Source of the DNA: Erinaceus europaeus
Taxonomy: Eukaryota > Chordata > Mammalia > Eulipotyphla > Erinaceidae
Direction of reading: 5' to 3'
NCBI RefSeq assembly: GCF_950295315.1
Contig: NC_080181.1
Span: 35,555,375 to 35,619,374 of the forward strand
DNA length: 64,000 bases
Made by a program: the position numbers and the translations under genes. Shown piece by piece: positions 7,167-20,734 of the stretch. Numbering within the stretch: the stretch's first letter is position 1; each line of letters starts with the position of its first letter. The notes beneath the pieces are model-generated. The model was not told the DNA's origin. It worked only from the letters and a program-made list of their open reading frames with translations, and did no database searches.

Positions 7167-9797
7167 AAACATCCCTGGATTTACTTGATAAGGCGATATG
7201 ACCTGCCGAGTTTTGGATCCTCATTTTCCTGAGTATCACTCCTGGAGACAGTGTCATGACACGACACAAGGAGATCTCTGGTATCAGAGAGCGCCTGGAA
7301 CAGCAGCTGGGGCTCTAGTGCCAGGGCAGGAGCAACTTCCCATCCACCCTCCACGGAGTCCACCTGCCTGCATTTTGGTCCTTTTCCCTCCAAAAAAGAT
7401 TTTTCCCTTTTTTCACTGAGAAACAGGCAGCAGACTGGTTACCCAAGCAGGGGGAAAAAAAATAAAAAAGCCTTTTTTTTTTTTTTTTTTTTTTTAACCG
7501 TACTGCATGACCATCTTCTGGGAAGTATAGGTTTTGAACCTGAAAACTCTGTCTGTCTGTCTGTGTCCTAGTCCACAGAAAGAGCCACTAGCCCAGCCAG
7601 ATGTCGTGCTCAGAATAGGGTGTTTTTGCCACTCATAGGCCTGCACAGTGCACTAGGGATTGGACAGCCTGAGACCCAAATGTTACATTGTAGATGGATT
7701 GTTTGCAGTTCTTGCTCCCCAGGACATTGGACAGTCTCAACTCCCCTACAGCCAGAAAAAAAGACTCTTGACAGCCTTAGAGCAAATGGAGTGGCAGGGA
7801 GATGGGAGAGTGTTGCATGTGTGGGCTGCTCATGCCCAGGTGTCTGTGGGGGGCCATGGCAGAGGCTGTAAGGGGGCAAGGGGGCAGAAGGAGACTGGTT
7901 GAGAGGCAGACTGCAGGCAGGGGAGCCCCTGAGGGTTTGCAGTGCTGTGTGTGGGTGTGGTGGCAGGGGGTTAGGGCAGGTCCCCCTGCTGGATGGTGAG
8001 ATGGCAGCTGGGCTGGCCCAGGTAACCCAGGGCTGAAGGGAAGCAGCAGGGTGGCAGGAAAGTAGCGCAGGGAGGCACACAGTAGATGTTAGTTGGGGAG
8101 CTGGGGAACAGGGGGCAAGGGGAAAGAGGGCATCCTTGAGGAAGTGTCTGGTCTAGAGAGTGGGGGGAGCTGGAGGCATGGAAGGTCCCAGGAATCAGGG
8201 ACTGACAGGACCAGATACCTGCACCCACCCACTGGATAGAAGCTGCAGCAGCCAGAGCAGATGCCCAAAGTGAGTCCCTCTGAGGATGAGGAAGTTGAGG
8301 AGGAGGTGAAGGAAGAGGAGGAGGAGGAGGAGGAGGAGGGGAAGGAGGGCAGCTGTCAGTAGGCAATGGTATTAATAGAGGCCTCCACTATGGAGGCATG
8401 TGTCCAGGCAGTCACCCACCCAACCTCAGGGGCAGCTCAGGGCACCCAGGGACCTGGTGTGGGTATCTCTGGGGGGGGGGGGGACTGTCAGTCAGTCAGC
8501 AGGACTGTGTGTAAGTGCACATGGTGGGACAGGGGCCTGGCGGCCCTTGGCCCCCAGCCCTGGGCTGTCAGATGCCTGCCCCGTGGCCAGACACCCCCCA
8601 CTCTGCCCATAGCCCCTAGGCCCGGCCCACCTGCTCCTGTTTTGGCCTTGGGCTCTGGCTCTGGTGGCTGGCCACCACCAGTTTTGGCCTGGGGCTCTGT
8701 GTCTGGTGGCTGGCCACCACCCCTCAGGTCAAGTTAAGGTTCGGGGTCATGGCTGCTGGTCCACTGGATGGGCAGGGTCCCCGCTACCTAGTAACCGCAG
8801 GAGCCATCTGTGATGTCCTAGCCCCCGGCATTGTGTGCTGGCCACACTGGCACTGGGCAGCCCACCTGCCCTGCCACTAGGTCAGGCAGCAGCGCCCAGA
8901 CGCCAGGGCCCTGGCACACAGGGACGGAAGGATAGGAAGACAGTGCTGACCGACGAGGGACCTCAGGGCTGGCAGCCAAGAGAAGAAAGAAGGAGGTGTA
9001 CCCGGGATCCAGGGAGCCCAGGCCAGAGCTGCCTGCATGCCTGCCTGCCTTCCTGGATGTCTGTATGCTGCCTATGTCCAGGTAGGTTTCTCAGGTCCCC
9101 TCCACTCCTGTCCTCTCCTGTCCTCTCATCTCCTCTCCATCCTTTCCCCTCTCCGCTCCTCTGCACCTTGCTTCTCTCCTCTTGTCTGTCCTCTCTTCCG
9201 GGTGCCCTGCTCACCAGCTCCAGCACTCGTGAAGGTTCTCCAGTGACCGCTGCTTGCAACCCCTTCCACCCCCTCCCTTCCCTGATGTGACCCAGCTCAC
9301 AGGGTCACCGGCTCACCCCACCCACACCCACACCCGCCAACACATTCCCTGGTTCAGCCCCACTGCCCTATTCAGCCGAACTGGCTCCTTTGCAACCTAC
9401 CTGTGCAGCGTTGATTGTCTTCATCATTCAAGGAGAGACCTCCTTTTGTACTTAGCTTGGTTGACTGGTGGATGGATGGATGATGGATGGATGGATGGAT
9501 GGATGGATGGATGGATGGACACGTCAATGGATTGGTATTGTACAGGCAAAGCACCATCTATAGGGGTAGCTGAGACCGCTGGTTTCAGAGCTCTAGTCTG
9601 CTGTCAAATGTAAAGCATTAATTTATCAATAACAAAATTGAATAAGTACATAAATAAATAAATAAATAAATAAATGAATAAACTGGGTTAAAACATACAT
9701 GGCGTCTTTGCCTTTCTGAATATGGTTGCTGTGAGGATCTTAACAAGGAAAGCAGTGTCCTGAGTAGCCCCTTGAAATAGTGGAATATTTCATTTTC

Positions 9798-10051
9798 CTT
9801 TCTTTTTCTTTTTCTTTTTCTTCTTTTACTTTCTATGTTCTTGATTATTTATTGGAATAAATGGTCAGGAGTTGAGAGGGAATGGAGGCACAGAGAGTTT
9901 GAGACACAGAGAGACACCTGCAGCACTTCTGCACCACTTGTAAAGATTTCCACCGGCAGTTGGGGACCAGGGTCTTGAAGCCCAGTCCTCCTGCACTGTC
10001 ACCTGAGTGCTTACCTGGGTGTGGCACCACCTGGTACCCTTGATGGGACAC
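9798..10051 (-). mobile_element. SINE-2, unit 3
   Basis: No private change noticed; right flank has G at marker 3282. Confidence 0.75.
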
Positions 10052-10183
10052 TTTTTTTTAGCAATGGAAAGAAATTCTCGTGGCAAGGTAATAAATAAAT
10101 GAAGAAATAAATAAAAGTGCATTGACATTAACTCAGTGGAAACACACAGGGACATATACATGTCTGCTACCTGTATTACTAAT

Positions 10184-10555
10184 TCATTTATTTATTGATT
10201 GCCTCAAGGGCTTATTGCCACAGCTCAGTGCCTGCGCCACCAATAATCCACAGCTCCTGCACTCCATATGTTCCCCTTTCGCTGCCCTTGTTGCTTGGTC
10301 ACTGTGGTGGTGGTTATTGTTGTTGTTGTTGTTGTTGTTGTTGCTGTTGTTACTGACCTTGCATCTGACAGAGAAAAAAGGAGAGAGGAGGGGAAATACA
10401 GAGTGGGGGGAGAAAGATAGAGCCCCTAAACACCTGCTTCACCCCCTTAAAGCGACTTCCCTGCAGGTGGGGGTCTGGGGGCCAGACCCCAGATCCTCCC
10501 ACCTGTCCCCTCTTTTCGCGAGCGCCACAAGCCCTTAACCCTCTGACACACCGCC
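10184..10555 (-). mobile_element. SINE-1, unit 4
   Basis: Carries G at 26 and A at 268, as in unit 1. Confidence 0.75.
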
Positions 10556-13191
10556 AAACATCCCTGGATTTACTTGATAAGGCGATATGACCTGCCGAGT
10601 TTTGGATCCTCATTTTCCTGAGTATCACTCCTGGAGACAGTGTCATGACACGACACAAGGAGATCTCTGGTATCAGAGAGCGCCTGGAACAGCAGCTGGG
10701 GCTCTAGTGCCAGGGCAGGAGCAACTTCCCATCCACCCTCCACGGAGTCCACCTGCCTGCATTTTGGTCCTTTTCCCTCCAAAAAAGATTTTTCCCTTTT
10801 TTCACTGAGAAACAGGCAGCAGACTGGTTACCCAAGCAGGGGGAAAAAAAATAAAAAAGCCTTTTTTTTTTTTTTTTTTTTTTAACCGTACTGCATGACC
10901 ATCTTCTGGGAAGTATAGGTTTTGAACCTGAAAACTCTGTCTGTCTGTCTGTGTCCTAGTCCACAGAAAGAGCCACTAGCCCAGCCAGATGTCGTGCTCA
11001 GAATAGGGTGTTTTTGCCACTCATAGGCCTGCACAGTGCACTAGGGATTGGACAGCCTGAGACCCAAATGTTACATTGTAGATGGATTGTTTGCAGTTCT
11101 TGCTCCCCAGGACATTGGACAGTCTCAACTCCCCTACAGCCAGAAAAAAAGACTCTTGACAGCCTTAGAGCAAATGGAGTGGCAGGGAGATGGGAGAGTG
11201 TTGCATGTGTGGGCTGCTCATGCCCAGGTGTCTGTGGGGGGCCATGGCAGAGGCTGTAAGGGGGCAAGGGGGCAGAAGGAGACTGGTTGAGAGGCAGACT
11301 GCAGGCAGGGGAGCCCCTGAGGGTTTGCAGTGCTGTGTGTGGGTGTGGTGGCAGGGGGTTAGGGCAGGTCCCCCTGCTGGATGGTGAGATGGCAGCTGGG
11401 CTGGCCCAGGTAACCCAGGGCTGAAGGGAAGCAGCAGGGTGGCAGGAAAGTAGCGCAGGGAGGCACACAGTAGATGTTAGTTGGGGAGATGGGGAACAGG
11501 GGGCAAGGGGAAAGAGGGCATCCTTGAGGAAGTGTCTGGTCTAGAGAGTGGGGGGAGCTGGAGGCATGGAAGGTCCCAGGAATCAGGGACTGACAGGACC
11601 AGATACCTGCACCCACCCACTGGATAGAAGCTGCAGCAGCCAGAGCAGATGCCCAAAGTGAGTCCCTCTGAGGATGAGGAAGTTGAGGAGGAGGTGAAGG
11701 AAGAGGAGGAGGAGGAGGAGGAGGAGGAGGAGGAGGAGGGGAAGGAGGGCAGCTGTCAGTAGGCAATGGTATTAATAGAGGCCTCCACTATGGAGGCATG
11801 TGTCCAGGCAGTCACCCACCCAACCTCAGGGGCAGCTCAGGGCACCCAGGGACCTGGTGTGGGTATCTCTGGGGGGGGGGGACTGTCAGTCAGTCAGCAG
11901 GACTGTGTGTAAGTGCACATGGTGGGACAGGGGCCTGGCGGCCCTTGGCCCCCAGCCCTGGGCTGTCAGATGCCTGCCCCGTGGCCAGACACCCCCCACT
12001 CTGCCCATAGCCCCTAGGCCCGGCCCACCTGCTCCTGTTTTGGCCTTGGGCTCTGGCTCTGGTGGCTGGCCACCACCAGTTTTGGCCTGGGGCTCTGTGT
12101 CTGGTGGCTGGCCACCACCCCTCAGGTCAAGTTAAGGTTCGGGGTCATGGCTGCTGGTCCACTGGATGGGCAGGGTCCCCGCTACCTAGTAACCGCAGGA
12201 GCCATCTGTGATGTCCTAGCCCCCGGCATTGTGTGCTGGCCACACTGGCACTGGGCAGCCCACCTGCCCTGCCACTAGGTCAGGCAGCAGCGCCCAGACG
12301 CCAGGGCCCTGGCACACAGGGACGGAAGGATAGGAAGACAGTGCTGACCGACGAGGGACCTCAGGGCTGGCAGCCAAGAGAAGAAAGAAGGAGGTGTACC
12401 CGGGATCCAGGGAGCCCAGGCCAGAGCTGCCTGCATGCCTGCCTGCCTTCCTGGATGTCTGTATGCTGCCTATGTCCAGGTAGGTTTCTCAGGTCCCCTC
12501 CACTCCTGTCCTCTCCTGTCCTCTCCTCTCCTCTCCATCCTTTCCCCTCTCCGCTCCTCTGCACCTTGCTTCTCTCCTCTTGTCTGTCCTCTCTTCCGGG
12601 TGCCCTGCTCACCAGCTCCAGCACTCGTGAAGGTTCTCCAGTGACCGCTGCTTGCAACCCCTTCCACCCCCTCCCTTCCCTGATGTGACCCAGCTCACAG
12701 GGTCACCGGCTCACCCCACCCACACCCACACCCGCCAACACATTCCCTGGTTCAGCCCCACTGCCCTATTCAGCCGAACTGGCTCCTTTGCAACCTACCT
12801 GTGCAGCGTTGATTGTCTTCATCATTCAAGGAGAGACCTCCTTTTGTACTTAGCTTGGTTGACTGGTGGATGGATGGATGATGGATGGATGGATGGATGG
12901 ATGGATGGACACGTCAATGGATTGGTATTGTACAGGCAAAGCACCATCTATAGGGGTAGCTGAGACCGCTGGTTTCAGAGCTCTAGTCTGCTGTCAAATG
13001 TAAAGCATTAATTTATCAATAACAAAATTGAATAAGTACATAAATAAATAAATAAATAAATAAATAAATGAATAAACTGGGTTAAAACATACATGGCGTC
13101 TTTGCCTTTCTGAATATGGTTGCTGTGAGGATCTTAACAAGGAAAGCAGTGTCCTGAGTAGCCCCTTGAAATAGTGGAATATTTCATTTTC

Positions 13192-13445
13192 CTTTCTTTT
13201 TCTTTTTCTTTTTCTTCTTTTACTTTCTATGTTCTTGATTATTTATTGGAATAAATGGTCAGGAGTTGAGAGGGAATGGAGGCACAGAGAGTTTGAGACA
13301 CAGAGAGACACCTGCAGCACTTCTGCACCACTTGTAAAGATTTCCACCGGCAGTTGGGGACCAGGGTCTTGAAGCCCAGTCCTCCTGCACTGTCACCTGA
13401 GTGCTTACCTGGGTGTGGCACCACCTGGTACCCTTGATGGGACAC
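13192..13445 (-). mobile_element. SINE-2, unit 4
   Basis: No private change noticed; right flank has A at marker 3282. Confidence 0.75.
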
Positions 13446-13577
13446 TTTTTTTTAGCAATAGAAAGAAATTCTCGTGGCAAGGTAATAAATAAATGAAGAA
13501 ATAAATAAAAGTGCATTGACATTAACTCAGTGGAAACACACAGGGACATATACATGTCTGCTACCTGTATTACTAAT

Positions 13578-13949
13578 TCATTTATTTATTGATTGCCTCA
13601 AGTGCTTATTGCCACAGCTCAGTGCCTGCGCCACCAATAATCCACAGCTCCTGCACTCCATATGTTCCCCTTTCGCTGCCCTTGTTGCTTGGTCACTGTG
13701 GTGGTGGTTATTGTTGTTGTTGTTGTTGTTGTTGTTGCTGTTGTTACTGACCTTGCATCTGACAGAGAAAAAAGGAGAGAGGAGGGGAAATACAGAGTGG
13801 GGGGAGAAAGATAGAGCCCCTAAACACCTGCTTCACCCCCTTAAGGCGACTTCCCTGCAGGTGGGGGTCTGGGGGCCAGACCCCAGATCCTCCCACCTGT
13901 CCCCTCTTTTCGCGAGCGCCACAAGCCCTTAACCCTCTGACACACCGCC
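13578..13949 (-). mobile_element. SINE-1, unit 5
   Basis: Carries T at 26 and G at 268. Confidence 0.75.
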
Positions 13950-16586
13950 AAACATCCCTGGATTTACTTGATAAGGCGATATGACCTGCCGAGTTTTGGA
14001 TCCTCATTTTCCTGAGTATCACTCCTGGAGACAGTGTCATGACACGACACAAGGAGATCTCTGGTATCAGAGAGCGCCTGGAACAGCAGCTGGGGCTCTA
14101 GTGCCAGGGCAGGAGCAACTTCCCATCCACCCTCCACGGAGTCCACCTGCCTGCATTTTGGTCCTTTTCCCTCCAAAAAAGATTTTTCCCTTTTTTCACT
14201 GAGAAACAGGCAGCAGACTGGTTACCCAAGCAGGGGGAAAAAAAATAAAAAAGCCTTTTTTTTTTTTTTTTTTTTTTTAACCGTACTGCATGACCATCTT
14301 CTGGGAAGTATAGGTTTTGAACCTGAAAACTCTGTCTGTCTGTCTGTGTCCTAGTCCACAGAAAGAGCCACTAGCCCAGCCAGATGTCGTGCTCAGAATA
14401 GGGTGTTTTTGCCACTCATAGGCCTGCACAGTGCACTAGGGATTGGACAGCCTGAGACCCAAATGTTACATTGTAGATGGATTGTTTGCAGTTCTTGCTC
14501 CCCAGGACATTGGACAGTCTCAACTCCCCTACAGCCAGAAAAAAAGACTCTTGACAGCCTTAGAGCAAATGGAGTGGCAGGGAGATGGGAGAGTGTTGCA
14601 TGTGTGGGCTGCTCATGCCCAGGTGTCTGTGGGGGGCCATGGCAGAGGCTGTAAGGGGGCAAGGGGGCAGAAGGAGACTGGTTGAGAGGCAGACTGCAGG
14701 CAGGGGAGCCCCTGAGGGTTTGCAGTGCTGTGTGTGGGTGTGGTGGCAGGGGGTTAGGGCAGGTCCCCCTGCTGGATGGTGAGATGGCAGCTGGGCTGGC
14801 CCAGGTAACCCAGGGCTGAAGGGAAGCAGCAGGGTGGCAGGAAAGTAGCGCAGGGAGGCACACAGTAGATGTTAGTTGGGGAGCTGGGGAACAGGGGGCA
14901 AGGGGAAAGAGGGCATCCTTGAGGAAGTGTCTGGTCTAGAGAGTGGGGGGAGCTGGAGGCATGGAAGGTCCCAGGAATCAGGGACTGACAGGACCAGATA
15001 CCTGCACCCACCCACTGGATAGAAGCTGCAGCAGCCAGAGCAGATGCCCAAAGTGAGTCCCTCTGAGGATGAGGAAGTTGAGGAGGAGGTGAAGGAAGAG
15101 GAGGAGGAGGAGGAGGAGGAGGAGGAGGAGGAGGGGAAGGAGGGCAGCTGTCAGTAGGCAATGGTATTAATAGAGGCCTCCACTATGGAGGCATGTGTCC
15201 AGGCAGTCACCCACCCAACCTCAGGGGCAGCTCAGGGCACCCAGGGACCTGGTGTGGGTATCTCTGGGGGGGGGGGACTGTCAGTCAGTCAGCAGGACTG
15301 TGTGTAAGTGCACATGGTGGGACAGGGGCCTGGCGGCCCTTGGCCCCCAGCCCTGGGCTGTCAGATGCCTGCCCCGTGGCCAGACACCCCCCACTCTGCC
15401 CATAGCCCCTAGGCCCGGCCCACCTGCTCCTGTTTTGGCCTTGGGCTCTGGCTCTGGTGGCTGGCCACCACCAGTTTTGGCCTGGGGCTCTGTGTCTGGT
15501 GGCTGGCCACCACCCCTCAGGTCAAGTTAAGGTTCGGGGTCATGGCTGCTGGTCCACTGGATGGGCAGGGTCCCCGCTACCTAGTAACCGCAGGAGCCAT
15601 CTGTGATGTCCTAGCCCCCGGCATTGTGTGCTGGCCACACTGGCACTGGGCAGCCCACCTGCCCTGCCACTAGGTCAGGCAGCAGCGCCCAGACGCCAGG
15701 GCCCTGGCACACAGGGACGGAAGGATAGGAAGACAGTGCTGACCGACGAGGGACCTCAGGGCTGGCAGCCAAGAGAAGAAAGAAGGAGGTGTACCCGGGA
15801 TCCAGGGAGCCCAGGCCAGAGCTGCCTGCATGCCTGCCTGCCTTCCTGGATGTCTGTATGCTGCCTATGTCCAGGTAGGTTTCTCAGGTCCCCTCCACTC
15901 CTGTCCTCTCCTGTCCTCTCCTCTCCTCTCCATCCTTTCCCCTCTCCGCTCCTCTGCACCTTGCTTCTCTCCTCTTGTCTGTCCTCTCTTCCGGGTGCCC
16001 TGCTCACCAGCTCCAGCACTCGTGAAGGTTCTCCAGTGACCGCTGCTTGCAACCCCTTCCACCCCCTCCCTTCCCTGATGTGACCCAGCTCACAGGGTCA
16101 CCGGCTCACCCCACCCACACCCACACCCGCCAACACATTCCCTGGTTCAGCCCCACTGCCCTATTCAGCCGAACTGGCTCCTTTGCAACCTACCTGTGCA
16201 GCGTTGATTGTCTTCATCATTCAAGGAGAGACCTCCTTTTGTACTTAGCTTGGTTGACTGGTGGATGGATGGATGATGGATGGATGGATGGATGGATGGA
16301 TGGATGGACACGTCAATGGATTGGTATTGTACAGGCAAAGCACCATCTATAGGGGTAGCTGAGACCGCTGGTTTCAGAGCTCTAGTCTGCTGTCAAATGT
16401 AAAGCATTAATTTATCAATAACAAAATTGAATAAGTACATAAATAAATAAATAAATAAATAAATGAATAAACTGGGTTAAAACATACATGGCGTCTTTGC
16501 CTTTCTGAATATGGTTGCTGTGAGGATCTTAACAAGGAAAGCAGTGTCCTGAGTAGCCCCTTGAAATAGTGGAATATTTCATTTTC

Positions 16587-16840
16587 CTTTCTTTTTCTTT
16601 TTCTTTTTCTTCTTTTACTTTCTATGTTCTTGATTATTTATTGGAATAAATGGTCAGGAGTTGAGAGGGAATGGAGGCACAGAGAGTTTGAGACACAGAG
16701 AGACACCTGCAGCACTTCTGCACCACTTGTAAAGATTTCCACCGGCAGTTGGGGACCAGGGTCTTGAAGCCCAGTCCTCCTGCACTGTCACCTGAGTGCT
16801 TACCTGGGTGTGGCACCACCTGGTACCCTTGATGGGACAC
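16587..16840 (-). mobile_element. SINE-2, unit 5
   Basis: Right flank has A at 3282 and T at 3289, as in unit 2. Confidence 0.75.
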
Positions 16841-16972
16841 TTTTTTTTAGCAATAGAAAGATATTCTCGTGGCAAGGTAATAAATAAATGAAGAAATAAA
16901 TAAAAGTGCATTGACATTAACTCAGTGGAAACACACAGGGACATATACATGTCTGCTACCTGTATTACTAAT

Positions 16973-17344
16973 TCATTTATTTATTGATTGCCTCAAGGGC
17001 TTATTGCCACAGCTCAGTGCCTGCGCCACCAATAATCCACAGCTCCTGCACTCCATATGTTCCCCTTTCGCTGCCCTTGTTGCTTGGTCACTGTGGTGGT
17101 GGTTATTGTTGTTGTTGTTGTTGTTGTTGTTGCTGTTGTTACTGACCTTGCATCTGACAGAGAAAAAAGGAGAGAGGAGGGGAAATACAGAGTGGGGGGA
17201 GAAAGATAGAGCCCCTAAACACCTGCTTCACCCCCTTAAGGCGACTTCCCTGCAGGTGGGGGTCTGGGGGCCAGACCCCAGATCCTCCCACCTGTCCCCT
17301 CTTTTCGCGAGCGCCACAAGCCCTTAACCCTCTGACACACCGCC
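16973..17344 (-). mobile_element. SINE-1, unit 6
   Basis: Carries G at 26 and G at 268. Confidence 0.75.
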
Positions 17345-19976
17345 AAACATCCCTGGATTTACTTGATAAGGCGATATGACCTGCCGAGTTTTGGATCCTC
17401 ATTTTCCTGAGTATCACTCCTGGAGACAGTGTCATGACACGACACAAGGAGATCTCTGGTATCAGAGAGCGCCTGGAACAGCAGCTGGGGCTCTAGTGCC
17501 AGGGCAGGAGCAACTTCCCATCCACCCTCCACGGAGTCCACCTGCCTGCATTTTGGTCCTTTTCCCTCCAAAAAAGATTTTTCCCTTTTTTCACTGAGAA
17601 ACAGGCAGCAGACTGGTTACCCAAGCAGGGGGAAAAAAAATAAAAAAGCCTTTTTTTTTTTTTTTTTTAACCGTACTGCATGACCATCTTCTGGGAAGTA
17701 TAGGTTTTGAACCTGAAAACTCTGTCTGTCTGTCTGTGTCCTAGTCCACAGAAAGAGCCACTAGCCCAGCCAGATGTCGTGCTCAGAATAGGGTGTTTTT
17801 GCCACTCATAGGCCTGCACAGTGCACTAGGGATTGGACAGCCTGAGACCCAAATGTTACATTGTAGATGGATTGTTTGCAGTTCTTGCTCCCCAGGACAT
17901 TGGACAGTCTCAACTCCCCTACAGCCAGAAAAAAAGACTCTTGACAGCCTTAGAGCAAATGGAGTGGCAGGGAGATGGGAGAGTGTTGCATGTGTGGGCT
18001 GCTCATGCCCAGGTGTCTGTGGGGGGCCATGGCAGAGGCTGTAAGGGGGCAAGGGGGCAGAAGGAGACTGGTTGAGAGGCAGACTGCAGGCAGGGGAGCC
18101 CCTGAGGGTTTGCAGTGCTGTGTGTGGGTGTGGTGGCAGGGGGTTAGGGCAGGTCCCCCTGCTGGATGGTGAGATGGCAGCTGGGCTGGCCCAGGTAACC
18201 CAGGGCTGAAGGGAAGCAGCAGGGTGGCAGGAAAGTAGCGCAGGGAGGCACACAGTAGATGTTAGTTGGGGAGCTGGGGAACAGGGGGCAAGGGGAAAGA
18301 GGGCATCCTTGAGGAAGTGTCTGGTCTAGAGAGTGGGGGGAGCTGGAGGCATGGAAGGTCCCAGGAATCAGGGACTGACAGGACCAGATACCTGCACCCA
18401 CCCACTGGATAGAAGCTGCAGCAGCCAGAGCAGATGCCCAAAGTGAGTCCCTCTGAGGATGAGGAAGTTGAGGAGGAGGTGAAGGAAGAGGAGGAGGAGG
18501 AGGAGGAGGAGGAGGAGGAGGAGGAGGAGGGGAAGGAGGGCAGCTGTCAGTAGGCAATGGTATTAATAGAGGCCTCCACTATGGAGGCATGTGTCCAGGC
18601 AGTCACCCACCCAACCTCAGGGGCAGCTCAGGGCACCCAGGGACCTGGTGTGGGTATCTCTGGGGGGGGGGGGGACTGTCAGTCAGTCAGCAGGACTGTG
18701 TGTAAGTGCACATGGTGGGACAGGGGCCTGGCGGCCCTTGGCCCCCAGCCCTGGGCTGTCAGATGCCTGCCCCGTGGCCAGACACCCCCCACTCTGCCCA
18801 TAGCCCCTAGGCCCGGCCCACCTGCTCCTGTTTTGGCCTTGGGCTCTGGCTCTGGTGGCTGGCCACCACCAGTTTTGGCCTGGGGCTCTGTGTCTGGTGG
18901 CTGGCCACCACCCCTCAGGTCAAGTTAAGGTTCGGGGTCATGGCTGCTGGTCCACTGGATGGGCAGGGTCCCCGCTACCTAGCAACCGCAGGAGCCATCT
19001 GTGATGTCCTAGCCCCCGGCATTGTGTGCTGGCCACACCGGCACTGGGCAGCCCACCTGCCCTGCCACTAGGTCAGGCAGCAGCGCCCAGACGCCAGGGC
19101 CCTGGCACACAGGGACAGAAGGATAGGAAGACAGTGCTGACCGACGAGGGACCTCAGGGCTGGCAGCCAAGAGAAGAAAGAAGGAGGTGTACCCGGGATC
19201 CAGGGAGCCCAGGCCAGAGCTGCCTGCATGCCTGCCTGCCTTCCTGGATGTCTGTATGCTGCCTATGTCCAGGTAGGTTTCTCAGGTCCCCTCCACTCCT
19301 GTCCTCTCCTGTCCTCTCCTCTCCTCTCCATCCTTTCCCCTCTCCGCTCCTCTGCACCTTGCTTCTCTCCTCTTGTCTGTCCTCTCTTCCGGGTGCCCTG
19401 CTCACCAGCTCCAGCACTCGTGAAGGTTCTCCAGTGACCGCTGCTTGCAACCCCTTCCACCCCCTCCCTTCCCTGATGTGACCCAGCTCACAGGGTCACC
19501 GGCTCACCCCACCCACACCCACACCCGCCAACACATTCCCTGGTTCAGCCCCACTGCCCTATTCAGCCGAACTGGCTCCTTTGCAACCTACCTGTGCAGC
19601 GTTGATTGTCTTCATCATTCAAGGAGAGACCTCCTTTTGTACTTAGCTTGGTTGACTGGTGGATGGATGGATGATGGATGGATGGATGGATGGATGGATG
19701 GATGGACACGTCAATGGATTGGTATTGTACAGGCAAAGCACCATCTATAGGGGTAGCTGAGACCGCTGGTTTCAGAGCTCTAGTCTGCTGTCAAATGTAA
19801 AGCATTAATTTATCAATAACAAAATTGAATAAGTACATAAATAAATAAATAAATATAAAAACTGGGTTAAAACATACATGGCGTCTTTGCCTTTCTGAAT
19901 ATGGTTGCTGTGAGGATCTTAACAAGGAAAGCAGTGTCCTGAGTAGCCCCTTGAAATAGTGGAATATTTCATTTTC

Positions 19977-20230
19977 CTTTCTTTTTCTTTTTCTTTTTCT
20001 TTTTTTACTTTCTATGTTCTTGATTATTTATTGGAATAAATGGTCAGGAGTTGAGAGGGAATGGAGGCACAGAGAGTTTGAGACACAGAGAGACACCTGC
20101 AGCACTTCTGCACCACTTGTAAAGATTTCCACCGGCAGTTGGGGACCAGGGTCTTGAAGCCCAGTCCTCCTGCACTGTCACCTGAGTGCTTACCTGGGTG
20201 TGGCACCACCTGGTACCCTTGATGGGACAC
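19977..20230 (-). mobile_element. SINE-2, unit 6
   Basis: The tail has T instead of C near 20002, fusing two T-runs. Confidence 0.75.
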
Positions 20231-20362
20231 TTTTTTTTAGCAATGGAAAGAAATTCTCGTGGCAAGGTAATAAATAAATGAAGAAATAAATAAAAGTGCA
20301 TTGACATTAACTCAGTGGAAACACACAGGGACATATACATGTCTGCTACCTGTATTACTAAT

Positions 20363-20734
20363 TCATTTATTTATTGATTGCCTCAAGGGCTTATTGCCAC
20401 AGCTCAGTGCCTGCGCCACCAATAATCCACAGCTCCTGCACTCCATATGTTCCCCTTTCGCTGCCCTTGTTGCTTGGTCACTGTGGTGGTGGTTATTGTT
20501 GTTGTTGTTGTTGTTGTTGTTGCTGTTGTTACTGACCTTGCATCTGACAGAGAAAAAAGGAGAGAGGAGGGGAAATACAGAGTGGGGGGAGAAAGATAGA
20601 GCCCCTAAACACCTGCTTCACCCCCTTAAGGCGACTTCCCTGCAGGTGGGGGTCTGGGGGCCAGACCCCAGATCCTCCCACCTGTCCCCTCTTTTCGCGA
20701 GCGCCACAAGCCCTTAACCCTCTGACACACCGCC
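20363..20734 (-). mobile_element. SINE-1, unit 7
   Basis: Same variant set as the copy in unit 6. Confidence 0.75.

Larger units (their letters stand above)
6795..10183 (+). repeat. Macrosatellite unit 3 (3,389 bp)
   Basis: Markers: 26 T; 268 A; 777 G; trio TTG; GAATAAAC-type tail; 3282 G; T-run 23; (GAG)8, the shortest GAG tract of the array; G-run 13; (GGAT)8. Private changes are A at 7002 in SINE-1 and A at 9128 in the pyrimidine tract. Confidence 0.97.
10184..13577 (+). repeat. Macrosatellite unit 4 (3,394 bp)
   Basis: Markers: 26 G; 268 A; 777 G; trio TTG; GAATAAAC-type tail; 3282 A; T-run 22; (GAG)12; G-run 11; (GGAT)6. A private A at 11489 lies in a loop of the G-quadruplex motif and leaves its G-runs intact. 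Confidence 0.97.
13578..16972 (+). repeat. Macrosatellite unit 5 (3,395 bp)
   Basis: Markers: 26 T; 268 G; 777 G; trio TTG; GAATAAAC-type tail; 3282 A with T at the 3289 position; T-run 23; (GAG)12; G-run 11; (GGAT)7. It is close to unit 2 in every marker scored. Confidence 0.97.
16973..20362 (+). repeat. Macrosatellite unit 6 (3,390 bp)
   Basis: First unit with the CCA trio and the ATAAAAAC-type tail. Other markers: 26 G; 268 G; 777 G; 3282 G; T-run 18; (GAG)14; G-run 13; (GGAT)7. The T-run drops from 22-23 in units 1-5 to 17-21 from here on, so the array changes subtype at about this junction. A private T replaces C inside the pyrimidine tail of SINE-2 near 20002. Confidence 0.97.
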
